This document shows, piece by piece, positions 1 through 13,600 of a stretch of 64,000 bases of DNA. Each line of letters begins with the position of its first letter. Within the stretch, counting starts at the first letter, position 1. Position numbers and translations under genes: made by a program. Source of the DNA: Neostethus bicornis. Lineage: Eukaryota; Chordata; Actinopteri; Atheriniformes; Phallostethidae. Location: contig CACRXE010000001.1 in NCBI GenBank assembly GCA_902685375.1, positions 4,092,001 to 4,156,000 on the forward strand, in the 5' to 3' direction. A model generated the notes under the pieces. The model saw nothing but the letters and a program-made list of their open reading frames with translations, made no database searches and was not told the DNA's origin.

Positions 1-1656
1 TGCATCTCAGCCAGTGAAATCTAGAAGCAAAAGGAAAATATTTCAGATTCTAAACTAACGCTTTAAATGAAAACAAAAAATTAAGTGTCTGCAAGTCACT
101 GACCTTTAGCGCTGTTTCTCTTTTCAGCGCCTTGTTTAGATCTTCCATTGTCTTCGCTAACTCCATCTCAAGGATGACAACTGGTTTCTCCTGATAATCA
201 TTGCTGTTTCTTCGAGACAGTTGGGCTTTGATTTGAAGCAAACAGAATCGACCATGAGACCAGACACTTTAAATAATCAATATGAGGATCTAAAATGTTT
301 CAGCATTCTCACCTTCGCGCTCATCCAGCCTCTCCTGCATGGTATGGATTGTTTTGTTGAGCTCCAGCACCTGTGAATCTCTCCTCTGGGTCAAGTCTGT
401 CAAGATTTGGTCCCGTTCCTCATCCCTCTGAAGAAATTTCTGCACATTTAAGAGTTTTGATACACATATTTAATGGATTCAGCCTAAAGAATCTATTATA
501 TAACTGCCTGATTTCTTGTGTGTGTGTTGTATTTCTAAGGGTCTCACGTGAATCCGGCTGTCTTTTTCAGCGAGTACGGTTTTGAGTTCAGCAATCTCTA
601 TAGAACTCTTGTGGGCCGCTGAGGAGCTTTCCTTCTTAGCGTTAAAAAGCTCATAATGTTTGTCAATGAGCTGCTTTCTGAGTTCCTGAATATCTCGGGA
701 ACGCTCAGACAGCATGCGGTTCAGTCGCTCGTTAGTTTCCTAGAGGGAAACAGAAAAAAAAAAAAAATCAGCTCACACGGGAACACACAAACACTTCTCT
801 GGTAGGGATAGTTATCGATACTCTTTATCAATCTGATATCTTATCAATACTTTTTTAGTGTAAAAACAAGTAGAGGAAAACACACAAACGATTTGGACGC
901 AACCAAACCGTTTATTTTGAAACAATTTCAAACCATATTGGATCTTAAGCTCCTTTACATCAATATTTTTTATTTGTTCCACATTGTTTGGTTGCGTCCA
1001 CATAGTTTGTTTGTTTTACCCTACTCGTTTTTACACCAAAAAAGTATCAATAAGATACCGGATTGATAAGAATACTAGTATAGATAACCATCCGTACTCT
1101 CTGGCGCATTTCTTTCTCTTCTTTTTTCTTGTCGTTCTTTCTATAATAGAAAATAAAATGATTTAAACTGGTTCTGCTGACCTGTAAAAGTTGGTCTTTG
1201 TTATCTATTGTAGCGAGGAGTTCTTCCACTGCAGTCGCGTTGTCAGCGACAATTCTCTCTCTGGCCTTCACAGCATCCGAAAACATGGACTCGGCCATCT
1301 TTAATTTTTGGCTCATTTGTTCTGCTATGTCTCTCACATTAGCTTGTGACTTATTCAACAATGATTCAGATAATTCCTGCAATTAAAAAAAAAACAAAAA
1401 AAAAAAACGTAACTAATTTTTCATAACTACGCATTTGAAGAGAAACGTGAAGAACAGGAAAAAAAGGGGTTTTAACCTCCATGTCTTTTGTTTTGCGCTC
1501 CAGAGAAAGGCGGAGCTCTTGAATGATAGAGTCTTTCTCTCTCAGAGATCTGTTTAAGTTGTCTTCCATGTCCTGTTTGGCTCGCTGCAGGTTTTTCAGG
1601 GTGTTTGCATCTTGCTGCAGCTCTGCATCCTTCTGCTTCATCAGACAATCAAAACT
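1..1656 (-). CDS. cdk5rap2: cdk5rap2 distal coiled-coil exons (partial)
   Basis: Exons lie at 1477-1656 (SFDCLMKQKDAELQQDAN...), 1182-1376 (ELSESLLNKSQANVRDIA...), 548-739 (ETNERLNRMLSERSRDIQ...), 313-427 (RDEERDQILTDLTQRRDS...), 104-225 (QLSRRNSNDYQEKPVVIL...) and 1-20 (ISLAEM, running off the edge). The phases join: 313-427 ends with one base that completes an alanine with the first two bases of 104-225. The acceptor before 104-225 (ATCAAAG) has a poor pyrimidine tract and is the least certain boundary. The region is charged coiled coil without catalytic motifs. The conserved C-terminal CM2-like domain expected for the family would lie beyond the window. Confidence 0.85.
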
Positions 1657-4600
1657 CTGGAAGGATAGAAATGGTTTGATGCCACCATGCCGACACAGAC
1701 GGAGTGTTGTGTTTTTAGGGGTAATAAGTCTTATCTCATAGAATTGCGATATTAGCCTAATTTTTTTTTTTTTTTTTATAAATACATTTGTCCAGTTTCA
1801 CTTTAATTTTTGACCATTTCCTCTCGCCCTCCGAAATGCATGCACAACACAGCGTAAATATGATTATCTTATATTCTTTCTTTTGGTACGCCCTGTTGAA
1901 GGGGGCGGAGGGGAACGCTTGAGAAGAGTGCGTGCATGTGGCAAAAACACTTCCTGCTTATGTTAGAACATGGACACGGCAGAGAACGAAATCCATGGCC
2001 AAGAACAATTAGGTATTAGAAAAGTATAAATTGGACCGCCGGAGTTGTCCATGAATAAAATTTAAAAAGACTTTGTGTATGTTTTCTTTTTTTTTTTTTT
2101 ATGTGGAAATAACATTTAAAAATGGAACAAATCTCAAAATTCTCTCTTTAAGTTCCTTCTCATGCAAAATAACTTTTTTTTCCTCATCATATCTTATACA
2201 CGTAAAATACAGCAATTTGAGTTTTGGAAAATCCGTAATTTGTTATGAAATTGTTCTGATTTATAAAGTGCCATCACAAATAAGGAAGAGTAAAAGCTTG
2301 ACTATTGCTCATCCTCTCCACCTTTTCTTTAAAAATAAAAAAACAAAGCCACAGCCTTTGACATCTGACACTGGTTCTAAGTGAACCGCTGGTTCTCAAC
2401 CCAATTAATCTACGGGGAGAGGAACGAATGTTTGAAACGCCTCTTGCTTTGGAAAAAAAATGTCACATCTGTAGCTAGTCGCGTCATCAAAGTAGCGATT
2501 GCTCCTTACAAGGCTCAGACATCACTATTAGAAGGCTCTGAAGAGCTGATTTAATGACGGAACACGCAGACACTGCTTCATGTTGAGGATTCTCTACAAA
2601 TAAAACAGCTTCTTACATTTATCGTTTCTTCGTTACGTGACAGTATGTTCTGAAGTCGTTCTATGTCTCTTTCTTTTTCTCTGAGTGCTTGTTGCAGCTT
2701 GTAGATCCGATTGTCTTTTTCCTCGAGAGCCAGAAATTTCTCACTCAGTGCTTGCTGTTAGACGTAGAACAGAGAATGATTTCATCGATCAATCAAAGTC
2801 TTCGTTAATGATCGGATGATAAAATTAAAACACTCACTTCTAAAGCGCTCTCCTTTTCTTTCAGTCTTTGGCGCAGTTTGGCAAGTATGCCGTCGTTGCT
2901 ACTCGGACTTTTACTCTGCTGAAAGTCTTTTATCATGTTAATGTACTCCTAAAGAAAACACATGTTTTAATTCAACTTGAAAGAATGTTTTAATTCAACT
3001 TGAAAGAATGTTTTTATTTTTGCTTGTGTTTCGTTTGCTCACCTGCAGCTGCTGCTCTTGGTCAGCTACCGTGGACGTGAGGCGGTGGATGGTGACTTCC
3101 TGACGTTGTAGTTTGCTTTTAGTTTCCCACAGCTGGTCCTCATACTGCTGCTTTAAAGTGTTCTCCCTGGCTCCCGTCTCAGCTGACAGTTTGTTCAGCT
3201 GATTGGTGATATGCTTGAAGCAAACATTAAAAAAAAGACAACACAAATTTAGAAAGTTGAATCACTTGGCTTAAAAGTCGATACTTCCAGCAGAAACGTA
3301 TCAATGGCGTCTCACAATTAGGAATTTTTCTTCTTCATTCTTCTGTTGTCGTATGTCTTCTAGTTCAACGTGAAGCTGGTCCTTATTTTCTCGCAAATCA
3401 GTCAATTCCTGCTCCATTCTTTCGAGAGAGCGCTGTTGCTTTTGAGCTTCGAGCACCTTGGCCTGATGTTCCCCCTGCAATTGGGCGAGCTCCGTTTGCT
3501 TTTCCATTAACAAATGCTTGTGTATTTGCGCTCCCTGAAGAGGAATCCAGAGACTATTCAGCATCACACATTTCGGCAGTGTCATTGAGTTAGTGGCATT
3601 TGAATTTGTGACGGTGGAAGCAACAGCTCTCAATTTACAAGTCAATCTACGTTCCAACCCTCACCTTTGGTCACCAGCCACGAAAGAACGAGACCACGGA
3701 TAAAAGCGGACGAAATGAGCTTCCTCCGCAGGTTGGCTGGGCTCTCATTCAGAGATCGAGTGAGGAGCGCAACCATCTGGGAGGAGCTCATTGTCGAGCC
3801 AGATGGGGTGGCTCGGGCATCTGGTCAGGATGCTCCCCGAGCACCTCGCTGGTGAGGTGTCTCGGGCATGTCTCACCGGGAGGAGACCAAGAGGCAGACC
3901 CCGGACTTGCTGGATAGACTATGTTTCACAGCTGGCTGGAGAATGACTCAGGATCCTTCCGGGTGAACTGGAGGATGCAGCTGGGGTGAGACAAGCCTGA
4001 GCTTCGCGTCTGAGGCTGTTGCCCCCACGACCCGGCCCCGGATAAGAGGAAGACGACTGAACAGGAGCAACAGTAGAGAAAAGGGTTGAAAAACCACTTT
4101 GTACGTGGTATACAGAAGAGTACGGACGCGTGTGCATTGTCAAAAGGCATCATGCGCTGCTTTTTCAAGCACAGGTGCACCAAAGAAGCTAAAACGCAAC
4201 CTTTAAAGAACATTTTTAATCATTCATGTTGGGGCACTTCCTCTTGTGCCCCACGCATGGGCCTGGTTTCATGGAGGGAGGCTGGTGGACCGCATCTGGG
4301 CAAGGGAATCTTGGCCATGATTGTTCTCTTCAGTAGGTGGCTGAACTCTCACTCAGAGATAGAGTGAGGAGCTCTGCTGCCCATGAGGAACTAGGAATAG
4401 AGCATTTGCTCCACAAGGTCAAGGGCTTCTCTCCTCCCGGCTGCATCCTCCAGCTCACCCAAAAGGATCCCGAGTTGTTCCCTGGCCAGCTGCGAGACAT
4501 AGTCTCTCCAGCGAGTCTGAGGTCTGCCTCTTGGTCTCCTGGTGGGACTTGCCCGAAACACCTTACTAGCGAGGAGCTCGGCCCATCTGGCTTCTCTCGA

Positions 4601-7600
4601 CCTGGAGGAGGAGCGACTTGACACCGAGCTCCTACCAGATGGCAGAGCTCCTCACCCAATCTCTGAGTGAGAGCCCAGCCAACCTAGAGAAGAAGCTCAT
4701 TTCGGCCACTTGTATCTGCGACCTCATTCTTTCGGTCACCACTCACAGCTGGTGACCATAGGTGAGGGTCATAATTATAATGAATTAAACTGGTAAGTGA
4801 TAGATTGGTATGGGGTTTTTCCGATTGCAGGTACGACACGTTGGGTAATAAAAGACTGCTTTGTTGAAAAGGTATTTAGTTCTTAAACAGAGAGATTTTG
4901 GTCAAACCCACTCTAGTATCAAATAAAGTTGTTGATAATTAGTTAATGTATGTTTTAAATGAATAAATATTTTAGCTATGAATTATTCAACAATGTAGCC
5001 ATGTTTAATCCTACGGGGCAAGTTGCTCCAGGACGCAAAAAAAAGTACGACCAGCCTGAGTTTACATCGGACATGCCTGGTATTTCCGAAGCTCGGCTTC
5101 GTGTGCCGCCTCTCTGGCTTTGGTTAAAGCTTCATCCCTGTCTTCAATGCCGTGAGTCAGCTCTGCAATCTGTTTGATGGACAGAAACATTTCCGTTAGA
5201 GCTTTCTAGCAAATTAAAAGTAGATCAGAATACAACTGCTGTTAAAACATTTAAACCGTCGTACCTCTTTTTTTGACTTATTGAGGGCCTCAATGAGTCC
5301 TTGGATTGTTTCATAATCTTTCGAAGAACTTTTCTTCTCAGAACAAAGTTCTTTTTCCATTTCTTCAAATTTTTCCGATAATGTCTGGAGACACAACAAA
5401 GTAAAAAAATAAAAACTCTGTAAAGTCAGACTGGAACTTATTTAAAAAAAATATATATAGACATCGCTGTGTACTTTGATCTGATTTTGTGAATCCTCAA
5501 GTGTTTTAGTCAAATTTTCCTTGGCGCTTTTCACCAGGCTGAGCTCGTCGGTCAAATGTTGATTAGCACCCTTCAAATAATTTAGCTCCATCATTCGTAA
5601 CTGCAAATCAAAAACAACAACACAGTTTAAGTTCTGTTAATCCCACTCAGAATCTTTCACTGCATGAAAACAGAATTGTATGAACATAGTAAATATCTAT
5701 TAAGTTTTGTTTTTTTTTTTACTTCATAGAGCTACCTCATCTTTGATGGGAGTGTATTCATCATTAAACTCTTCGGTAAGCTCGTAGAAACACTTCCGTT
5801 CTGCCTCTTTTTGCCTTAGCTTGGTTTGCGTGGTTACCATGGCGGCACTAAACCTTTTCAGGACAGGGATACGACTACCAGCAGGGGAAGAGACTTGTTG
5901 CTTCGAGATGCAACGTAAGATTTGGATTAGGTCTGAAATCACAGATGGTTGACTTGAGGAACTGTGGAGAAACCCCCTGGCTTGATTCTTTACTCGTGGA
6001 TCAACTCTGGCAACAGATACTTTGGTCTCTTTCGGTTTTCGTTTGGGCAGCGGGTCTGTAGGTGTCTCTGAGGTAAAGTCTCTGTTCAGTGACTGAAGGG
6101 AAGCGGAGCGACCATTGAATCCGGTCCTAGACAAAGTGCCCCTTCGTTGTACTAGATCGAGGTACATGCTTTGGGAACGATGACGCGTGCCACGGAGTCC
6201 AGGATTCCTCATGGAACCATCAATCGCAGCCACTGATTCTAGTCTGCTGCTCCTAAAGCTCGACCGCCCCGACACTGACCCCTTACAGACAATTCTATCC
6301 AGACTCAGACACCTCGTCATTTGATTTTCTCTCTGACCACTTTTGCTTTCCTTAAACTGCAGCTTTTCATGAGTTAGTTGCCATGTGGTTTCACAATTTT
6401 GGCTGCCGGTTCTGATGGGAATCTTGGACCGGGTGCTTTCTTTATTCCTGGTCCCTGGGTTGTGTTTGTTGTAGATGTGGACGATACACTGGATCAAGTG
6501 TTCTTTCTCAGCCTGTAGTTTCTGAATCTGACAGTTGTGGACGTCCTGCAGCTGACTAATGTTTACATCGCACTGAACCACCTTCTCCAACTGGAACACA
6601 CACTTCCCACAGAGGAACTCTCCGTGACCGTCGCGAATTAACTCCCGGCCGAGCACGTGGGATAAGATGACCTGTAGCTTCCTATTTCCTGATGAACTGA
6701 AGATCCAGCGGCACTGGCTTCCCACCAGACGAACACCGCATATACGACACGGGTCCTTCATACCAGCTTTGATTGGTCACATTTGTCCATGCAAACAAAG
6801 TTTAAAAAAAAAAGAAAAAAGAAAGAAAATTCTCAGACACATTAAGTGTCCAGTGATTGTACGGCCATTAACCTGATAGCCATCTAAACTATTTCTCATC
6901 ACACAGGAGAATGAATGTGTGCTTCCCACGCGAAGCACACAGGAGAATGACAGAGTGCAAAGCACTATAAGCCCTAAGCCTCGATAATCCCTCTCTCCGC
7001 CTCTATTCCACTCTCCCCTACACATTCAATCACATCAAAACCTCTGAAACTGCAACACTTCACAACATCAAAGAGAAATGTTTGCTTTGTGTTTCTTGAT
7101 GTCAACGATATGTCACTAATTGTAAAAATCAGACGTTTCTAAAAACAACACTATATTGCAAATGTGACAATTTCACTTCAGTTCCTTGAAGTAAAACAGG
7201 GTTATCTACTCAGTTTCCTTTGGGTTCAGGTTTTTTTAATCAATCCAAATTGTAAAGCTATTACACTGAATTTAGAAAGACATAAGTCAATTAGACTGAA
7301 AATAAGAGTAAATGACCAAAATAACTTTTAGAGGACCTCTTTCGACAGCGTGATAATCTACTCTTAATACCGAGACCTGAGCACAAACGGATGCCAAGGT
7401 CTGATTAGAAACTATTGACATGCTCCAACCAACAGCTTTCTACGTTCTAATCGTTACTAAAAGAAGGTCGAGAGACTTTGCTTTCTTTTTCCAAGTTGCG
7501 TTAATGTGTTTATTAGTTCAGCATCCAGAAGATTTAATCATTTGTGATTAATAATAGTGTAATTATAGTGTCTGTAGTGTCTGTTTCTCATTACTTTTCA

Positions 7601-10600
7601 CCAAGTATCAAATGCTTTTGGACAGTTTCTTGTATACCCACGACAGACTGGCGACCTGTTCGAGGTGTACCCTGCCCCTCGCCTTGAATCAGCCGGGATG
7701 GGCTCCGGCACCCCTGCAACCCCGCAACGGATAGACAGTTAAAAAGATGACTGACTGACAGTTTCTTGTATATAGTTATCTGCTTAACAACGCTTAATAA
7801 AGATTATGTATTCATTCACAAGCAGCCCTGTGAGCTTCTCATCAAGACAAGTTACCAACAGCAACAGCTTTATAGCTTTCTCTTTCCGCTTCGCGTTTGA
7901 CTGATTTGACTTGCTTGGACCTTTGGCTCCAACGACAAGCCCTCTACTTTTTAAATTTAATTTTAAAGCTTGTTATATTTATGAACTATACAAGTTCTAA
8001 CGATGCATTCTGATGCAACAGACAGCAAAGTAATTTCCCTCGGCATCAAAGTATTTATCTATCGAGCTCCCAAAATTTGGTTGTTTCGTCTCAACTTATC
8101 TTTGTGGGGGTGCCGGAGCCTATCCCGACTGACTTAAGGCTAGAGGCAAGGTACACACCCTGAACAGGTCGCCATCAGGATGTTCAAAATAAAAGAATAT
8201 ATATACTGATGAAAAAATTGCAACATGCATCAAAGCGATTAAGGAAAATTCTCGTAAATTATTTTGGAGAGGGGTGTTTTTGCTTCTCAATAAAAACCTA
8301 CAAAAAGGGTTTTTAGATAAAATCCTGTTTAGGTTTAAAGAAAAAAAACCAACAGACATTTGATTGTGTTTTTATGCAATACAGAGTCGGAATCCTTCAC
8401 CACCCTGGAAAAACAAGAGCCTTTAAAATTAGTTCTACAAATCCAAACATATTGAATATTACAAATTTGTGCAAGGCTTAAATAAGCAGTGTGACGTTAA
8501 TCTGAATGCAGTGAGACAAAACCAGCAGCAATAAAACACTGCCGTGAAGACGAAATTTATAGAAAAACTAAAACAATGCAGCTGCTTTACGCATTTACAC
8601 CCTTCACCAAGCAGTAATAATGAAGTAAACGTAACCAGTGGCAACACACTGGAACCCAAAATTAACCACGACAAAGAGAAGCCTTCCCTTCAGAACAAAC
8701 ATGGGACAAAAATAGAACTGTCCCAGAGGTATTCAGAGGATGAAGTCAAGTCAGAAAATCATGGAGCATATTTTCAACGGTTTCATCAACAGCATGCTGC
8801 CAAAGGTTGTCAGACATCTTGTCCGTTAATTTAAACGATACTTATTTTTACCTTGAGTTTATGTTGGGTGGAAAATGAGTTTGTAAAAAAGAAAAAAAAA
8901 TTCCAGAATGACAAAATGGAATAATATCAACGATCAGAAGCAAAAATCTGGTCGTTGAAAAAGAAAAAAAAAATTACAGCAATAAATAGTATTTCGAATA
9001 AAAATCGAAAACGTTTACCAACCTCACGCGCCGGGTATAAACTTTCTCTTTCACGCTGGAGTTCGTCGGTCAAAAACTAAGGAAAAACAAACAAAAAAAA
9101 TGTATTCTTACGTATTGTTATAAATAACAAGCTTTAGTGTTTAGAATTTTACAACCAGCTAATAAATTCAATTGAAGAAATATTTGTTATAAAGCTTTAA
9201 CTAAACAATTTCTTGTTAGGAAAATAGAATTGTTGTATATGTTTCAAATACCAGAATCTCTTTTTCTCTGTTGTCGGTGATAAAAGAGGATCGTTTGGAT
9301 GTTGATGCAGGAATGTCTTTTGTCGGATTGCTCATTTGCTGAACAATAGCTTTTTGACCCTCCAATAAATTCTTCAGCTGCTCGATGGTACTGTTATGGG
9401 TAAAAAAAAACAAAAAAACAACAACAGATTTACCTTATTTTTTGGAGAACAAGGCAAGGCAAGTTTATCTGTAGCACAATTCATACAAAATGTAATTCAA
9501 AGTGCTTCACAAGAAGGGAAAAAAGAATGCATTAAAATCACAAAAACAGATTTAAAAAAGTTTAAAAAATGAGGAAATAAAATCATTCAAACAGATAAAA
9601 AGATTAATTAATCAAAAGCACAGTTAAACAGAAGTGTTTTCATTCTAGATTTAAACATTGTCACAGTAGAGACCTGTCTCACGGCCTCAGGAAGTTTGTT
9701 CCAGACTTTAGCAGCATCAAATTGAAATGCAGCTTCTCCATGTTTAGTCCTGACTCTAGACACCAGCAGAAGGCCGGTCCCAGAGGTCCTTAGAGTTCTA
9801 GATGGTTCATGTTTAGTCCTGACTCTAGACACCAGCAGGAGGCCGGTCCCAGAGGTCCTCAGAGTTCTAGATGGTTCATGTTTAGTCCTGACTCTAGACA
9901 CCAGCAGAAGGCCGGTCCCAGAGGTCCTCAGAGTTCTAGATGGTTCATGTTTAGTCCTGACTCTAGACACCAGCAGAAGGCCGGTCCCAGAGGTCCTCAG
10001 AGTTCTAGATGGTTCATGTTTAGTCCTGACTCTAGGCACCAGCAGGAGGCCGGTCCCAGAGGTCCTCAGAGTTCTAGATGGTTCATGTTTAGTCCTGACT
10101 CTAGACACCAGCAGAAGGCCGGTCCCAGAGGTCCTCAGAGTTCTAGATGGTTCATGTTTAGTCCTGACTCTAGGCACCAGCAGGAGGCCGGTCCCAGAGG
10201 TCCTCAGAGTTCTAGATGGTTCATGTTTAGTTCTGACTCTAGGCACCAGCAGGAGACCGGTCCCAGAGGTCCTCAGAGTTTTAGATTGTCCATGTTTAGT
10301 CCTGACTCTAGGCACCAGCAGGAGGCCGGTCCCAGAGGTCCTCAGAGTTCTAGATGGTTCATGTTTAGTCCTGACTCTAGACACCAACAGGAGGCCGGTC
10401 CCAGAGGTCCTCAGAGTTCTAGATGGTTCATGTTTAGTCCTGACTCTAGGCACCAGCAGGAGGCCGGTCCCAGAGGTCCTCAGAGTTCTAGATGGTCCAT
10501 GTTTAGTCCTGACTCTAGGCACCAGCAGGAGGCCGGTCCCAGAGGTCCTCAGAGTTCTAGATGGTTCATGTTTAGTCCTGACTCTAGACACCAGCAGGAG

Positions 10601-13600
10601 GCCGGTCCCGGAGGTCCTCAGAGTTCTGGATGGTTCATAAGGTACTAACATATCACAGATGTACTTTGGTTCTAGACCATGGAGAGACTTAAACACAAAC
10701 AGAGCAGCTTTAAAGTCTATTTTCTGAGCCTCAGGAAGCCAGTGCAGAGACTTTAGCACAGGACTAATGTGATCATATTTTCTAGTTCTTGTTAGGACTC
10801 GAGCAGCAGCATTTTGAATAAACTGCACCGGTTTTAAAGCCTTTTTTTTCCAGACCAGTGAGTAGACCGTTGCAATAATCTAACCTGCTGGAAACAAATG
10901 CATGGATAAGAACCTCTAAGTCTGTTTTAGAAACCAAACCTCTGATTTTGGCAATGTTTTTCAGGTGGTAAAAGGCTGTTGATGTAATGATTTGATGTGA
11001 CTGTTGATGTTAAAGTCTTGAGTCCATTATTACTCCCAGATTTCTAACTTGATTTGTTAGTTTTAGAGAGAGAGATTGAAGGTAACTCATGACACTTTCT
11101 CTTTGTTTCTGTGGGCCAAAGACAATGATTTCAGTTTTGTCTGAGTTTAGCTGGAGAAAGATGTTTTGCATCCAGACTCTGATTTGTTGAATACAGTGAC
11201 AGAGTGAATCCACAGGTCCATGTTCACCTGCTGTCAGTGACACATAGATCTGAGTATCATCTGCATAATTATGACAGGACACGTTATTACTGGCTATCAA
11301 TTGCCCCAACGGCAGCATATAGAGGTTAAACAACGGGGGTCCAAGAATTGATCCCTTGGGAACCGCACAGGTCAAAGGCATGTGATCTGACACACAATTT
11401 CCAATTTCTACAAAATACTTGCGTCCTTCTAAATAAGATTTAAACCAATTAAGTGCAGTACCAGAAACACCAACCCAGTTCTCTAGCCTCTGTAGAAGGA
11501 TCTCGTGATCTACAGTGTCACAGTTTTTTGTCACAGTTTGGCCAGGGGTACGACTTATACTCCAGAATGACTTATAAGTGAAAGATTATCAACATCGAAA
11601 AGAAAATCATACTCTGCAGATTATAAGCTGCAAGTAGCAAAATATGCAGCTGAAAACAATAATCGAGCAGCAGGAAAAAAGTTTTTAGTTAGTTTTGGGT
11701 AAGCAGCGTAGAAGAGGAAGCAGCGCATCGTCTACTTCCGAAGTTGGGGTAGTTGTTAAAAAGTCACACTGAGGATGAACATTTAATTATATTTAGTGAT
11801 TTGGAGTGAAACTAATAGTTTGGTAAACTCGTTAGCATGTTATTAATGCCATAGTTATCTGAATAATTCCTACCCAGAGGTAGGCCCTGGACTCACTGCA
11901 GAGACTATGTCTCACAGCTGGGCAGGGAACACCTCTGGACCCTCCCGGGTGAGATGAAGAACGGAGCCGGGGTGAGGGAAGCCTGGGTTTCGAGTCTGAA
12001 GCTTGTGCTTCCGCAATCCCGCATCGGACAAGAGGAAGACAATGGAACGGAACTTTCCATGAAAAATGTGACTTATACTCCGGAACAACATATGTGTTTT
12101 TTTTTTCTGTATTATGCTTCTTTTTTTTTTTTGACTGGCGCGACTTATACTCAGAAAAATATAGTAGTTTCTCCCTTTTTTTGGTAAAAAAAAATACTCA
12201 AGGGTTCTTTTACTATTTAAAAATATTTTTTTCCCTACTTGTCTTTCTCCTGTAGAGCTTGCTGCAGGTCTTGGGCTGAACCGTGATCAGGAGAAGCGCT
12301 GGAAACATCGTCTGGAGCGAGAGTCTGGAGTTGTTTTTCCAATTTTAGGTTCCTCAATTTTTCTTTTTCAGCAATGGTCGCCATCTTTTCGACCTCTTCT
12401 TCTGCTGCTTGTAGCGACTTAAAATAGAGAAAAAAACCATAAAATACTACAGAGGCAGTTCTTTTAAGTACACCCAAAATTGGGAAGCATTTGTATCAAT
12501 GTGCAAATCACAAGAACATAACGAAGATGTCACTGAACTACAGTGTCACTTTCAATAAAACTATGAGTTGGAACAAAAGTAGAATGCAAGTAGAACATCC
12601 TGGACAATTTGGGTATGATAAAAGAGGTTTAAACTCACCGCTTCCAGCTCAGCTATTCTTTGTTCAAAGGATGATTTAAGAGAGTCGATCTCTTTCTTAT
12701 TTTCTTCTCTAAGATGGTGGAGTTCTTTTGACTGTCCACCAGCTAGGCTGTCCAATGCTTGTCTAAAAAACACACACAATATGTTCAGTGGGGAAAATGT
12801 TTGTGTATAAAAAACATTTGCACCTCTGGAGCAGTTAATGTCCTCCGAACATTTGAGACAATGCTGCAGAAAGGGTGGCTAGAGCGTGACACTGATTAGC
12901 TCAGTGGGCGCTCTAGCCACACTGTCCTCTTGTGCGGACAGTGCGAACATTTACCTAAACACTTTTCAGAGAAAGGTCATTTTTAATGTCAATTACATTT
13001 CTTAAGTTAAATTCCCAGCACTGGAAATAAGGTTCAAACACAGTGGAAACCTACAAAAAGTTCAATTTACTTCAAAGCAAAAATTAGTTGAGTTAACAAT
13101 ACGTACGATGCTGATACAAGCAGCTTTTCTCGTTCTTCTAGATCTCTTTTAAGAGACTCTAATTCCACCTTCAATTCAATGTTCTGCAAAGAGAAAACTA
13201 TTAAGAAAGAGACAGAATCATCAAATACAAAAACAGTCATCTTCTGCAAACTCGTCTTTCCCGGTTGAGTACGAGCAAATGGTAAGGTTCACCCTGAACC
13301 CTTATCAACGCTCAAACCCTGACTTTTTTGCCGAGAGGCCTCAGAGCTAACCGACTGTCCTACCGTGCTACCCCAACATAAAAACAATAAAAATTAAATG
13401 TTACAATAGCAGTGTGAGCACGTCACTAAGAAAACAGTGGGGTTGTTTTGTTTTTGTTTTTTTTTTTCCCACACTTTCACCATAAAATTGAAAAGAAATG
13501 ATAAATCAGGAAGTGTTTTAATTCCTCATTAGCCTCAGGAACAGAGGTGTCAAACATCCACATTCTAAATTAAGCAGGAAATCCACTGGCGCATGCCCTC

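Larger units (their letters stand above)
7031..9022. other. Intronic stretch with no gene recognised
   Basis: Apart from the SINE pieces at 7637-7756 and 8105-8180, nothing is recognised here. The open frames are short and lack splice context or composition typical of the gene's exons. Confidence 0.5.

Noticed and set aside
9809..10648. Long plus-strand open frame of 279 residues with FSPDSRHQQEAGPRGPQSSR repeats, looking like a repetitive structural protein.
   Set aside because: It is the antisense of the 69-bp LINE-derived minisatellite. The frame is open only because the period is divisible by three and the unit happens to lack stops on that strand.
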